Part shown: piece by piece, positions 7,371-15,727 of the stretch
Layout: the number at the start of each line of letters is the position of its first letter
Numbering within the stretch: position 1 is the stretch's first letter
Assembly (NCBI RefSeq): GCF_018785245.1
Contig: NZ_WQPL01000011.1
Location: forward strand, 1-33,998
Length of the DNA stretch: 33,998 nucleotides
DNA from: Collinsella aerofaciens
Lineage (GTDB): Bacteria > Actinomycetota > Coriobacteriia > Coriobacteriales > Coriobacteriaceae
Direction of reading: 5' to 3'
Made by a program: the position numbers and the translations under genes
Notes under the pieces: generated by a model
What the model was told of the DNA's origin: nothing
Seen by the model: only the letters and a program-made list of their open reading frames with translations
Database searches by the model: none

Positions 7371-8531
7371 CTACTTGGACAGCTCGTCGGCGAGGACCTC
7401 GATCTGAGCGCGCGAGGCGTCGTTGAGCGAGCCCAGCACAGTCACCTTGTTCTGCGTCAGGGTGATGTCCTTCATACCCTCGAGCTCCTTGGTCATAACC
7501 TTGGCAGCCGCAGGCGCCCAGGAACCGGACTCGACAAGCGCCACCGTACGGTTCTGATAGGCGTGCTCGGCAAGCGTGTGGATAAAGGTGCTCATGAACG
7601 GGAAGATCTCGCCCTGATAGGTGATGGAGGCGAGCACCAGACGGTCATAGCGGAACGCATCCTCAACGGCCTCGGCCATGTCGTCGCGAGCCAAGTCAAA
7701 GACGGAGACCTTCTGGCCGCGAGCCTCGAGCGCAGATGCAAGCTCCTCAACGGCGGCCTTCAGATGGCCGTACACGCTCGCATAGGCAATCGTGATGCCC
7801 TCGTCCTCGGGCTGATAGCTCGACCAGGTGTTGTAGGTGTCGAGGTAATAGCCCAGATTCTCGGTCAGCACGGGGCCGTGGAGCGGGCAGATAATCTGAA
7901 TGTCCAGGTCGGCGGCCTTCTTGAGCACAGCCTGCACGAACTTGCCGAACTTACCGACGATGCCAAAGTAGTAGCGGCGAGCCTCGCAAGCCCAGCCCTC
8001 GGGATCCTCGATGTCGTTGGCGCCAAACTTGCCAAAGCCGTCGGCACTAAAGAGCACCTTGTCGGTGGACTCGTAGGAGAAGATCACCTCGGGCCAGTGA
8101 ACGTTGGGGGCGCCGATAAAGGTCAAGCTGTGGCCGCCCAGGTCGAGCACGTCGCCCTCTTTGACGACCATCTTGCGCTCGGGGAAGTCGGTGCCAAAGT
8201 AGTTGACCATCATGCGGAAGGCACCCATGCTAGCCACAATCTGGGCCTGGGGGTAGCGCTCCATAAAGGCAGCGATGCCGGCGGAGTGATCGGGCTCCAT
8301 GTGATGGACGACCAGGTAGTCGGGCGTACGGCCATCGAGCACGGCCTCGAGGTTGCCGAGCCACTCGTCGACAAAGTCAGCGTCAACCGAATCGGCGACG
8401 GCGATCTTGTCGCCCAAGATAACGTAGCTGTTGTATGCCATACCGTTCTCGGACACGTCGTACTGGCCCTCGAACAGGTCAATGTCGTGATCGTCGACGC
8501 CAATGTAGCGGATATCCTTGGTGATCTCCAT
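7371..8531 (-). CDS. Flavodiiron protein (A-type flavoprotein, oxygen/NO reductase)
   Basis: The 386-residue cytoplasmic protein has the two-domain plan of flavodiiron proteins, which reduce O2 to water (or NO to N2O) and protect anaerobes. The metallo-beta-lactamase-like half carries the di-iron ligands HxExDH at 77-82 (HMEPDH), a later PNVHWPE histidine, the FSADGFG aspartate and CPLHGPV. The C-terminal flavodoxin half (from about 248) begins IAYASVYGHLK, the FMN phosphate loop, and has SGSWAPAAAK. The start at 8531 is set by AGGAGG about ten bases upstream; a longer open frame has no match. No rubredoxin gene is adjacent, so the electron donor is unknown. It shares no obvious function with the sugar genes around it. 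Confidence 0.9.
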   Translation of the reverse strand: MEITKDIRYIGVDDHDIDLFEGQYDVSENGMAYNSYVILGDKIAVADSVDADFVDEWLGNLEAVLDGRTPDYLVVHHMEPDHSAGIAAFMERYPQAQIVASMGAFRMMVNYFGTDFPERKMVVKEGDVLDLGGHSLTFIGAPNVHWPEVIFSYESTDKVLFSADGFGKFGANDIEDPEGWACEARRYYFGIVGKFGKFVQAVLKKAADLDIQIICPLHGPVLTENLGYYLDTYNTWSSYQPEDEGITIAYASVYGHLKAAVEELASALEARGQKVSVFDLARDDMAEAVEDAFRYDRLVLASITYQGEIFPFMSTFIHTLAEHAYQNRTVALVESGSWAPAAAKVMTKELEGMKDITLTQNKVTVLGSLNDASRAQIEVLADELSK

Positions 8532-8660
8532 CAGGCAAAGCCTCCTAGATAGACAAAAGAGCCCGTCTATCATAACACTCGCCTTCATAGCCACGGCTAT
8601 CTGTCAGCATCCTTACCGATTGTTTTTGAGGCGGAATATACCGCCGTTCACCTGCACAAA

Positions 8661-9692
8661 CTATACGTGAGGCGCTGCCGTGGTATGTCGAACGATAAGC
8701 TGACCGGGAATGCGAATGGCGACGGTTTTATCCGTTGCCCCCGCCTCGGGAACCGCATGCTCGAATACCTCGCGTCCGCGCTGATGCAAATCGAATCGAA
8801 CGGTCGTGAGCTCGTTATGCGCGACAAAGTCGTCGAGCGAGTCATCGACGCCCACCACGCTTACGTCCTCGGGCACGCGCAAGCCGCTATCGCGCAGCGC
8901 TGCAATTGCGCCATTTGCCATCTGATCGTTTGCCGCGTAAATCGCCGTCATGGTGCGGTCGTGTTCGGCCAGATACCTACCGGCCTCGTAACCGCTGTTG
9001 GCAGACCAGTCTCCCTCGAGCGGCTCTGCCGGCTCGATGTGTTTACGCTCGAGTGCATCCTGCCAACCGGCGCGACGAAATTGTTCGTCAACCGAGAACG
9101 ACGGGCCGCCAATATAGCGAATTTGCTCGTGCCCCAGCTCAAACAGGTGGTCCATAAGCAATAGCGAGCAGCCGTAATGGTCGGAATCGACCGTGGTCAC
9201 CCGCGGATGCGCGTACATGGTAACGATGACCGTACCAATGCCCGGCAGTGGATCAAACGTCTCAAAATCAGGCGCCATGCGACTCATGCCGATAATGATG
9301 CCGTCCACGGGCAGTGCGGCCATGCGACGCGTTGCCTCGGCAAGCGAAAACTCCTCGGTCTTGGACATCTCGACCAGCGTGATGGCGCAATTATGCTCGC
9401 GAGCAGCGCTGGCGATGCCGTCGATCATTGAGAGGTTGCCAAACTTGGTGACATCGTTGACGCACAGGCCGACCGAATGGTAACGGCCGTCGCGCAGCGA
9501 GCGACCGGCATAACTCGGACGAAAGCCGAGCTCTTGCATGGCGGCCTGCACGCGTTGGCGCGTCTGCTCGTTCACGTTGGGCAAGCCGTTTGCGACGCGC
9601 GAAACCGTCTGCTGTGAAACGCCAGCAGCGCGGGCGACGTCGGCCATGGAGACCGGACGCGTGCCTGTATCGTTGGACGGGCGCCTTGCCAC
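8661..9692 (-). CDS. LacI/GalR-family regulator divergent from galK
   Basis: The 343-residue protein has an N-terminal LacI helix-turn-helix (VSMADVARAAGVSQQTVSRV) and hinge (GYRP-like GFRPSYAGRSL), then a periplasmic-binding-protein-like effector domain with IYAANDQMANGA and SVVGVDDS. I place the start at the GTG at 9692, preceded by AAGGTG; the longer open frame runs into promoter DNA and is not part of the family. It is transcribed away from galK-galT, with three copies of TGTTAACGTACTC in the 337-bp gap. It is therefore the likely galactose repressor of the Leloir operon and of itself. The effector, probably galactose or a derivative, is inferred from context. Confidence 0.85.
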   Translation of the reverse strand: MARRPSNDTGTRPVSMADVARAAGVSQQTVSRVANGLPNVNEQTRQRVQAAMQELGFRPSYAGRSLRDGRYHSVGLCVNDVTKFGNLSMIDGIASAAREHNCAITLVEMSKTEEFSLAEATRRMAALPVDGIIIGMSRMAPDFETFDPLPGIGTVIVTMYAHPRVTTVDSDHYGCSLLLMDHLFELGHEQIRYIGGPSFSVDEQFRRAGWQDALERKHIEPAEPLEGDWSANSGYEAGRYLAEHDRTMTAIYAANDQMANGAIAALRDSGLRVPEDVSVVGVDDSLDDFVAHNELTTVRFDLHQRGREVFEHAVPEAGATDKTVAIRIPGQLIVRHTTAAPHV

Positions 9693-10029
9693 AGAATCAC
9701 CTTCACCCTTGCGAGATCTGAATAGCGTGAATGCCGGCCGAGCAAAAATACACCCCGCGCCGAGGACCGCTATCGTCGGACGCATGTTAACGTACTCTAC
9801 TTTTTCTATCTGCATCTCTTCTGCTTTATAAGTCCATACGGCACTACCGTTCACGGCCGAATATCGACCGATTACCAGATTCTCAAAAAGTGACAAGCGA
9901 TGTGTTATGAGTACGTTAACATAGCCCGTAACGTGCGGTGTCGAGAACACTTGGTTCATGCCGCTTCAAGTTGTTAACGTACTCATAACGACGCAAAACT
10001 CATCCGTGCGCGCCAAGGAAAGGACTCCC
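9693..10029. promoter_or_regulatory. Divergent galR-galK control region with three operators
   Basis: The 337-bp gap holds three copies of TGTTAACGTACTC: at 9785-9797 (plus), 9904-9921 (minus orientation, 18 nt TGTTAACGTACTCATAAC) and 9972-9989 (plus, the same 18 nt exactly). The CG at each centre is typical of LacI-family operators. The third site lies 41 nt before the galK start. The spread suggests cooperative or looped repression of both genes. Confidence 0.75.
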
Positions 10030-11235
10030 ATGACCACCCCCGACGAAAAGACACTCGCCATGCTCACTAAGCTGTTTGAGGAGGAGTTTGGCCCCATCGG
10101 CGACCGCCAGGTGCTCTACGTGCACGCGCCCGGCCGTTCCGAGATCAGCGGCAACCACACCGACCACGAGGGTGGCCACGTTATAGCCGGCTCGCTCGAT
10201 GTCGCCGTTGACGGCATTGCCGTGGCGACCGACACCAACAAGGTCCGCGTTGCCGATGAGGGCTATCCCACCTTTGAGATCACGCTCGACACGCTGGATA
10301 TTCAAGCGTCCGAGAAAGGCACGTCCGCAAGTCTCGTCCGCGGCATGGCCCACGAGATTGCAGCCCTTGGCGTTGAGCCCCACGGCTTCGACTTTGCCTT
10401 TACCTGCTCCGTCCCCTCGGGCGGCGGCCTTTCCAGTTCTGCCGCCGTCGAGGCCGCATACGGTCGTGCCATGGAGACGCTCTGGGGCGCACCCGCCATC
10501 GAGCCCGTCGCGCTCGCCCAGATGAGCCAGCGCACCGAAAACAACTATTACGGCAAGCCCTGCGGTCTGATGGACCAGGCCGCTGTGTGCCTGGGCGGCC
10601 TTGCCTACATGGACTTTGAGGACCAGACTCAGCCTAAGACCCAGAAGCTCGAGCTCAACTTTGAGGATCACGGCTATGCGCTCGTGCTCGTTAAGGTCGG
10701 TGCCGATCACGTGGCCGCCACCGACGACTACGCCGCCGTTCCGCGCGAGATGCAAGACGTCGCCGCCGAGTTTGGCAAGGCACGCCTGTGCGAGGTCGAC
10801 GCTGCCGACTTTGACGCCAAGCTCCCCGAGCTGCGCGCCAAGCTGGGCGACCGTGCCTGCCTACGCGCCGTTCACTACTGGTACGAGAACGGCTTGGTCG
10901 ACAAGCGCTGGGCGGCCCTGAACGCCGGCGACATCGACCAGTTCCTGGTCCTGACGCGCGAGTCCGGCGCCAGCTCTGCCATGTACCTGCAGAATGTTGT
11001 TGCCAAGCTGGGCTCCGAGCAGCCTTCCATGTACGCGCTTGCTCTTGCCGAGCATGTGCTCGACGGCCGCGGCGCCGTCCGTATCCACGGTGGCGGCTTT
11101 GGTGGCACCATCCAGGCCTTCGTGCCGCTCGACCTGGTCGACACCTTCATTGCCAAGATGAACGGCTGGCTGGGCGATGGCTCTGCCCGTCATTACGCTA
11201 TCTCTGACAAGGGGGCTTACGCGGCATGGCTGTAA
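10030..11235 (+). CDS. galK: Galactokinase
   Basis: The 401-residue GHMP-family kinase phosphorylates galactose to galactose-1-phosphate with ATP, the first committed Leloir step. Visible motifs are the galactokinase signature at 35-49 (GRSEISGNHTDHEGG), the ATP-binding GHMP motif at 129-139 (PSGGGLSSSAA) and the C-terminal IHGGGFGGTIQAF. Asn and His in the signature stand where many galactokinases have Glu and Tyr. The ATG at 10030 follows AAGGAAAGGA; an upstream ATG at 9958 would place the operator inside the gene and is rejected. galT starts before galK ends, so they form one translationally coupled operon, probably repressed by the divergent LacI-type protein. Confidence 0.95.
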   Translation: MTTPDEKTLAMLTKLFEEEFGPIGDRQVLYVHAPGRSEISGNHTDHEGGHVIAGSLDVAVDGIAVATDTNKVRVADEGYPTFEITLDTLDIQASEKGTSASLVRGMAHEIAALGVEPHGFDFAFTCSVPSGGGLSSSAAVEAAYGRAMETLWGAPAIEPVALAQMSQRTENNYYGKPCGLMDQAAVCLGGLAYMDFEDQTQPKTQKLELNFEDHGYALVLVKVGADHVAATDDYAAVPREMQDVAAEFGKARLCEVDAADFDAKLPELRAKLGDRACLRAVHYWYENGLVDKRWAALNAGDIDQFLVLTRESGASSAMYLQNVVAKLGSEQPSMYALALAEHVLDGRGAVRIHGGGFGGTIQAFVPLDLVDTFIAKMNGWLGDGSARHYAISDKGAYAAWL

Positions 11236-12854
11236 TGACTGATGTGCGCGAGACCGTGCAGGACCTCATCGAATATGCCATCCACCGATCGATGATCGGA
11301 CAGGACGATCGCATCTGGGCATACAACACCATTCTCGAGTGCATCGGTGCTACGGGTCCCGCGCTCGACATGACTTGGGCGCTGCAGAACGAGAGGCTCT
11401 CGCTCTTGCACCCCAATACCCTGCCCGACTTTGACCTGGAGGGCACGCTTGCCGCGCTTTCCGAGGCTGCCGTTGCCAACGGTGCTGCCGAGGACACGGC
11501 ATCGGGCCGCGACCGCATCGCCATGCGCATCATGGGCGCGCTCATGCCGAGGCCTTCGGTTGTAAACGAAGAGTTCAACGGCCGCATGGGCGTCAACGAG
11601 CCCCGCGCCGCGACCGACTGGTTCTATGGTCTGTGCTGCGACGCCGGCTACGTGCGCCGCGCCGCCATCGCGCGCAACATCAAATGGAGCACTTCCACCA
11701 ACTGGGGCGATCTTGAGATCACCATCAACCTGTCGAAGCCCGAGAAGGACCCGCGCGATATCGCCGCGGCAGGCGCAGCCAAGAATACGGGCGAGAAGTA
11801 TCCCGCCTGCCAGCTCTGTATCGAAAACGAGGGCTATCCCGGACGCTCCGCCGCAGCCGACGGCGGCGCCCATCCCGCCCGCCAGAATCTGCGCGTTATC
11901 CCCATTGAGCTCGACGGCGAGCGCTGGGGCTTCCAGTACAGCCCGTACGCGTACTTTAACGAGCACTGCATTGCTATGAGCTCTGAGCATCGCCCGATGC
12001 ACGTCGACCGCAAGGGGCTGACCTGCCTGCTCGACTTTGTGGACCTGTTCCCGCATTACTTTATTGGCTCTAACGCCGACCTGCCCATCGTGGGCGGCTC
12101 GATTCTGTCGCACGACCACTTCCAGGGCGGCGCGCACGAGTTCCCCATGATGCATGCCGCCGAGGTCTCGCAGTTTAGCGTGCCCGGCTTTGACCAGGTC
12201 AGCGGTACCGTGTTGCAGTGGCCGCTCTCGGTGCTGCGACTGCGTTCGCCCGACCGCGCCCAGCTGCTCGACGCCGCCGAGAAGATTATCCTTGCCTGGC
12301 GCGAGTGGACCGATGAGTCGGTTGGCGTCGTCGCGCACACAGCCGATGGCGTGGCGCACAACACCGTGACGCCCGTCATCCGCCGCGTCGACTCCCGCGG
12401 CAATGCCGGCGGCGAAATCTACGAGGCCTACCTGGCGCTTCGCTGCAACATCACGACCGACGAGCATCCGCTGGGCGTATTCCACCCGCATGCCGAGTAC
12501 CACCACATTAAGAAGGAGAACATCGGCCTGATCGAGGTCATGGGCCTGGCCATTCTTCCGCCGCGCCTGGTTCCCGAGCTCGGCGCTGTCCGCGAGCACC
12601 TGCTGGCGGCCAAGGTCGATGCCAGCTACGACCTTGGCGCCGCACTCGAGGGCGATGACCTTTGCCGCAACCACGCCGCATGGGCCGAGGATGTCTTTGC
12701 ACGCCGCGCCGATGAACTTACGACCGACAACGCCATCGATATCCTGCACGAGGAGGTGGGCGTGGTGTTTGGCCACGTGCTCGACAACGCCGGCGTCTTT
12801 AAATGGGACGAGGCAGGACGCGCCGCCCAGCAGCGCTTTATCGACTCGCTGTAG
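11226..12854 (+). CDS. galT: UDP-glucose--hexose-1-phosphate uridylyltransferase, class II
   Basis: The 542-residue enzyme exchanges UMP between UDP-glucose and galactose-1-phosphate. Its length and motifs fit the longer Firmicutes/Actinobacteria class II GalT, not the 350-residue E. coli type. The N-terminal catalytic part has a SHDHFQGG block near residue 295; FHPHAEYHHIKKENIGLIEV lies near 420. It overlaps the galK end by 10 nt; the ATG at 11226 has AGGGGG nine bases upstream, while a second ATG at 11235 is less well spaced. A strong terminator lies about 55 nt downstream. The UDP-galactose epimerase galE needed for the cycle is not in the window. Confidence 0.93.
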   Translation: MAVMTDVRETVQDLIEYAIHRSMIGQDDRIWAYNTILECIGATGPALDMTWALQNERLSLLHPNTLPDFDLEGTLAALSEAAVANGAAEDTASGRDRIAMRIMGALMPRPSVVNEEFNGRMGVNEPRAATDWFYGLCCDAGYVRRAAIARNIKWSTSTNWGDLEITINLSKPEKDPRDIAAAGAAKNTGEKYPACQLCIENEGYPGRSAAADGGAHPARQNLRVIPIELDGERWGFQYSPYAYFNEHCIAMSSEHRPMHVDRKGLTCLLDFVDLFPHYFIGSNADLPIVGGSILSHDHFQGGAHEFPMMHAAEVSQFSVPGFDQVSGTVLQWPLSVLRLRSPDRAQLLDAAEKIILAWREWTDESVGVVAHTADGVAHNTVTPVIRRVDSRGNAGGEIYEAYLALRCNITTDEHPLGVFHPHAEYHHIKKENIGLIEVMGLAILPPRLVPELGAVREHLLAAKVDASYDLGAALEGDDLCRNHAAWAEDVFARRADELTTDNAIDILHEEVGVVFGHVLDNAGVFKWDEAGRAAQQRFIDSL

Positions 12855-12908
12855 AGCACAGACCCGGACGCTCAACGGCAGCCCCCACGACATAGCCACC
12901 TACACGAC

Positions 12909-12946
12909 AACGGCGCCCGCCGGCAACATCGCCGGCGGGCGCCGTT
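12909..12946 (+). terminator. Terminator of galK-galT
   Basis: Bases 12909-12924 (AACGGCGCCCGCCGGC) pair perfectly with 12931-12946 around a 6-nt loop, and the stem runs into TTTTCTG. It lies about 55 nt after the galT stop codon. Confidence 0.92.
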
Positions 12947-12980
12947 TTCTGATGCAAGGGTAGCTAATTTGCACCAAAAC

Positions 12981-13027
12981 AAGGAGTGTTCCAAACTGCC
13001 GGCAGAGAAGGAGCGCCCCAGGTGCCG
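12981..13027 (+). repeat. Left copy of a direct repeat flanking the DUF4143 ATPase gene
   Basis: This stretch (beginning AAGGAGTGTTCCAAACTGCC) matches 14490-14537 at about 35 of the first 40 positions, in the same orientation. Together the copies bracket the tandem repeats and the ATPase gene, about 1.5 kb apart. Confidence 0.75.
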
Positions 13028-13035
13028 ACCTAAAC

Positions 13036-13134
13036 CCCACATTATTCGATGGAAAAACGTGGTTACCTCCCACATTATTCGATGGAAAAACGTGGTTTAC
13101 TCCCACATTTTTCGATGGAAAGACCAAGACGGTC
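13036..13134 (+). repeat. Three tandem 33-bp repeats upstream of the DUF4143 ATPase
   Basis: Units start at 13036, 13069 and 13102. The first two are nearly identical (CCCACATTATTCGATGGAAA, then AACGTGGTT and four variable bases); the third diverges after GATGGAAAG. Each unit has complementary ends (CCACATT against AACGTGG). The array ends 30 nt before the ATPase start, so it could be a multi-site operator. The 4-nt intervals exclude a CRISPR array. Confidence 0.9.
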
Positions 13135-13164
13135 TTATACTAACCATGATCGTTAGGGGGCAGT

Positions 13165-14466
13165 ATGCAGCGACAGCTAATGGACGAACTCATCGCTTGG
13201 AAATCTAGGGCAAACCGCAAGCCCCTCCTGCTTAAGGGGGCCCGCCAGACGGGAAAAACCTGGCTTCTCAACGAATTCGCAGGCCAGCAGTATCAAAACG
13301 TCATCCGTTTTGACTTTATGCTCGAACCGGGCGCACGTTCGCTGTTCGACGGAAGCCTTGACCCCAAACGCATCATCTCCCAGATAGAGCTCCTGCGCGG
13401 CCAGACCATAACGCCGACAGACACGCTCATCATCTTCGACGAAATCCAAGAGGCACCGCGTGGCATCACCTCGCTCAAATACTTCAACGAGCTGGCGCCG
13501 GAATACCATATCATGGCAGCCGGCTCCTATATGGGGCTCGCGCTCCGACGCGAAAACGAGTCGTTCCCCGTCGGCAAGATCGACCAGCTTACCATGCGCC
13601 CCATGGGGTTTGTCGAGTTCGTTCGTGCCGTCGATGGCGATCCGCTCGCAGATGCCATCCTTGCCGCAGACATGGACCTGCTGGCGAATGTTTCCGAAAA
13701 GCTCGAGCGCCTGCTCAAGGAATACCTCGTTGTCGGTGGCATGCCAGAAGTTGTCTCCGCTTTCGCCGCCTCCCACGATTTCATCGAGGCCCGCAGGCTT
13801 CAGCAGCAAATCATCGAAGCTTATGAATCCGATTTTGGCAAGCATGCGCCAGCCCGCATCGTCGAGCGCATGAGGCTGGTTTGGAAATCCCTTCCCGGCC
13901 AGCTCGCAAAGGAAAACAAGAAGTTCGTCTACGGCGCGCTTCGTCCCGGGGCGCGCGCACGCGATTTTGAGGAAAGCCTCCAGTGGCTCATGGACTATGG
14001 AATCGTTCATAAGGTACCACGTGTTTCCGCCCTAAGAGCACCGCTCACAAGCTACGAGGATCTCTCGGGCTTCAAGCTGTTCTGCAACGACACCGGCATC
14101 CTCGGAGCACTCTCCGGCCTCTCGCCAGCCATTGTTCTGAACGGGCCCGCTGTTTTTACGGAGTTCAAAGGCTCGCTGACCGAGCAATACGTCGCACAGG
14201 AGCTTTTGCTCCAAGGCAAAACTCCCGCGTATTGGTCATCCTCCTCCGGCAATGCAGAGACTGACTTTGCCATCGACCATGCGGGGACCGTGCTTCCGCT
14301 CGAGGTCAAGGCGGCAGAGAACCTCAAAGCAAAGAGCCTGAGGATTGCCTGCGAGAAGTTCAAGCTCGAGCGCTGCGTGAGAACATCGTTAGCGGCATAT
14401 AGAGACGAGGGCACGCTCGTCAACATTCCGCTCTGGGAGATTGGGCAAATCGACAAGCTGGCATAG
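13165..14466 (+). CDS. AAA-family ATPase with DUF4143 domain
   Basis: The 433-residue protein belongs to the widespread AAA+/DUF4143 family, whose physiological role is largely unknown. Walker A is at 25-32 (GARQTGKT), Walker B at about 87-93 (TLIIFDEIQ), followed by the family's AAGSYMG sensor region and the LVVGGMPEVV segment. The C-terminal DUF4143 part contains AETDFAID and LPLEVKAAE (about 367-392), a D...ExK pattern typical of PD-(D/E)XK folds. AGGGGG before the ATG supports the start. The gene stands alone, with tandem repeats just upstream and a diverged direct repeat on both sides, hinting at acquisition as a unit. Members are often found as accessory genes; a defence or mobile role is only a possibility. 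Confidence 0.85.
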   Translation: MQRQLMDELIAWKSRANRKPLLLKGARQTGKTWLLNEFAGQQYQNVIRFDFMLEPGARSLFDGSLDPKRIISQIELLRGQTITPTDTLIIFDEIQEAPRGITSLKYFNELAPEYHIMAAGSYMGLALRRENESFPVGKIDQLTMRPMGFVEFVRAVDGDPLADAILAADMDLLANVSEKLERLLKEYLVVGGMPEVVSAFAASHDFIEARRLQQQIIEAYESDFGKHAPARIVERMRLVWKSLPGQLAKENKKFVYGALRPGARARDFEESLQWLMDYGIVHKVPRVSALRAPLTSYEDLSGFKLFCNDTGILGALSGLSPAIVLNGPAVFTEFKGSLTEQYVAQELLLQGKTPAYWSSSSGNAETDFAIDHAGTVLPLEVKAAENLKAKSLRIACEKFKLERCVRTSLAAYRDEGTLVNIPLWEIGQIDKLA

Positions 14467-14489
14467 GCGCTGTGGAGGGGGTGTCCCGT

Positions 14490-14537
14490 AAGGAGTGTCC
14501 CAAACTGCCGGCAGAAAAGGAACGTCCCTATCTGCCG
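14490..14537 (+). repeat. Right copy of the direct repeat flanking the DUF4143 ATPase gene
   Basis: The stretch beginning AAGGAGTGTCCCAAACTGCC repeats 12981-13027 in the same orientation, starting 24 nt after the ATPase stop codon. The copies have drifted by a few substitutions and one or two indels near the end. Confidence 0.75.
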
Positions 14538-14584
14538 CATTCCCGAAGCAAGGCAACGCCGATGTCTTGGAAACGACAGAGCGG

Positions 14585-14683
14585 GCGGGCCGCATTTGAG
14601 ACAAGGTGACGTGAAACGAAAGGGCGCTGACCTTCTGGTCGCGCCCTTGAAGTTGAACGTCAGATTGTCCAAATGCGGCCCGC
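14585..14683. repeat. Nested inverted repeat between the ATPase and lacC
   Basis: Outer arms 14585-14598 (GCGGGCCGCATTTG) and 14670-14683 are perfect complements. Inner arms 14620-14627 (AAGGGCGC) and 14641-14648 pair, with GACC/GGTC (14629-14632, 14637-14640) at the tip. A GACGT/ACGTC pair lies between the tiers. It may terminate transcription from either side of this convergent junction. Confidence 0.8.
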
Positions 14684-14696
14684 GCGGCGTCGGTAG

Positions 14697-14724
14697 GTTA
14701 CGGCGTTTGGTAAAACGCCGTAAC
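14697..14724 (-). terminator. Hairpin after lacC, possible terminator
   Basis: Bases 14697-14708 (GTTACGGCGTTT) pair perfectly with 14713-14724 around a GGTA loop, 15 nt beyond the lacC stop. No run of T follows on the minus strand, so it may protect the mRNA end instead of terminating by itself. Confidence 0.5.
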
Positions 14725-14738
14725 TCGACGCCGTAACT

Positions 14739-15674
14739 CTAAAGCTCCGTTACTTCAACGTTGTTGAAGATCTCATCCCAGCGGTCCATGACCAGGTGAC
14801 CGGTCTTAGGATCCATGGCGTTGAGCTTGCCACAGGCATTGGCGGTCTTGAGCACCGTGACATCGTCGGCACCAGCAGCAATGGCATGCGCAAAGCCGGC
14901 GATGGTCGAGTCGCCCGAACCCGTCGCGTTCACAGCCGCAATCGCGGGCGTCTTGGCGCGGAACGCGCGACCCTCATGGAAGCCCACCGAACCGGCAGCG
15001 CCCATCGATACGACAACCCAGGGGATACCGGCAAAGCGGCCATCGGCGGCAAGCGCCTCGCGCAGAGCATCGACATCATCGGTCGTAAAGGACGTACCCA
15101 GCAGGCCGTTAATCTCGGTCAGGTTGGGCTTTACGAGCTCAGGCTTAGCGTCGGACTCCAGCGCGGCCTCCAGCGATGCGCCCGAGGTGTCGAGCAGCAC
15201 CTTGGCGCCCGCCTCCTCGGCTATCTTGACGAGCTCGGCATAGTAGCCGGCATCGACGCCACGCGGCAGCGAGCCCGAAAGCGTCACAACGTCCGCCTTC
15301 GCTGCAAGCTCGGCGAACTTGACCGTAAAGGCCTCGAGCTCGGCTGGGGCGATCTGCGGGCCGCTCTCCAGCAGCTCGGTCTGATTACCCTCGTGCAGAA
15401 TATTCAGGCAAATACGCGTCTCACCGGCGATGGGCACAAAGTCGTTCTTGACGCCGTCGGCATCCATAAGCTCGGCCATATAGGCACCCATGTGGCCGCC
15501 GAGCAGACCGGTCGCGAGCACATCGTCGCCCAACTGCAGCAGCACACGGCTCACATTGAGGCCCTTGCCGCCAGCGGTCTTTTCGGGCGTCACACGGTTA
15601 ACATCGTCGATGATCAGCTTGTCGAGCTGATAGCGCGTATCAATCGACGGGTTCATGGTAACGGTCAGAATCAT
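14739..15674 (-). CDS. lacC: Tagatose-6-phosphate kinase (PfkB family)
   Basis: The 311-residue sugar kinase phosphorylates tagatose-6-phosphate to tagatose-1,6-bisphosphate. PfkB-family features are the GGKGLN glycine motif at 35-40 and, near residue 250, NATGSGDST, which holds the catalytic aspartate and anion hole. MNPSIDTRY near the start is typical of LacC and 1-phosphofructokinases. The ATG at 15674 follows AGGAG; a longer frame starting at 15716 lacks family similarity. It is the last gene of lacA-lacB-lacX-lacC, 53 nt after lacX. LacC enzymes often also act on fructose-1-phosphate or fructose-6-phosphate, so specificity rests on the isomerase neighbours. Confidence 0.88.
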   Translation of the reverse strand: MILTVTMNPSIDTRYQLDKLIIDDVNRVTPEKTAGGKGLNVSRVLLQLGDDVLATGLLGGHMGAYMAELMDADGVKNDFVPIAGETRICLNILHEGNQTELLESGPQIAPAELEAFTVKFAELAAKADVVTLSGSLPRGVDAGYYAELVKIAEEAGAKVLLDTSGASLEAALESDAKPELVKPNLTEINGLLGTSFTTDDVDALREALAADGRFAGIPWVVVSMGAAGSVGFHEGRAFRAKTPAIAAVNATGSGDSTIAGFAHAIAAGADDVTVLKTANACGKLNAMDPKTGHLVMDRWDEIFNNVEVTEL

Positions 15675-15727
15675 GTTGAACTCCTGTTCCGGGGCGGCAT
15701 AACCCGCCCCAAACATACGATAACTCG

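Noticed and set aside
9958-10029. Longer N-terminus for galactokinase
   Set aside because: The extra 24 codons cover a galactose operator and precede the ribosome site of the family-consistent ATG at 10030.
11217-12899. A 560-codon open frame on the minus strand
   Set aside because: It is the antisense shadow of galT, without recognisable domains or a ribosome site.
12900-13127. Minus-strand ORF with repeated VFPSNNVG peptide
   Set aside because: The peptide repeat merely translates the 33-bp tandem DNA repeats and the galT terminator; it has no ribosome site or independent support.
13036-13134. CRISPR-like array
   Set aside because: Three repeats at a 33-bp period leave only four variable bases between copies, so there are no spacers, and no cas gene is present.
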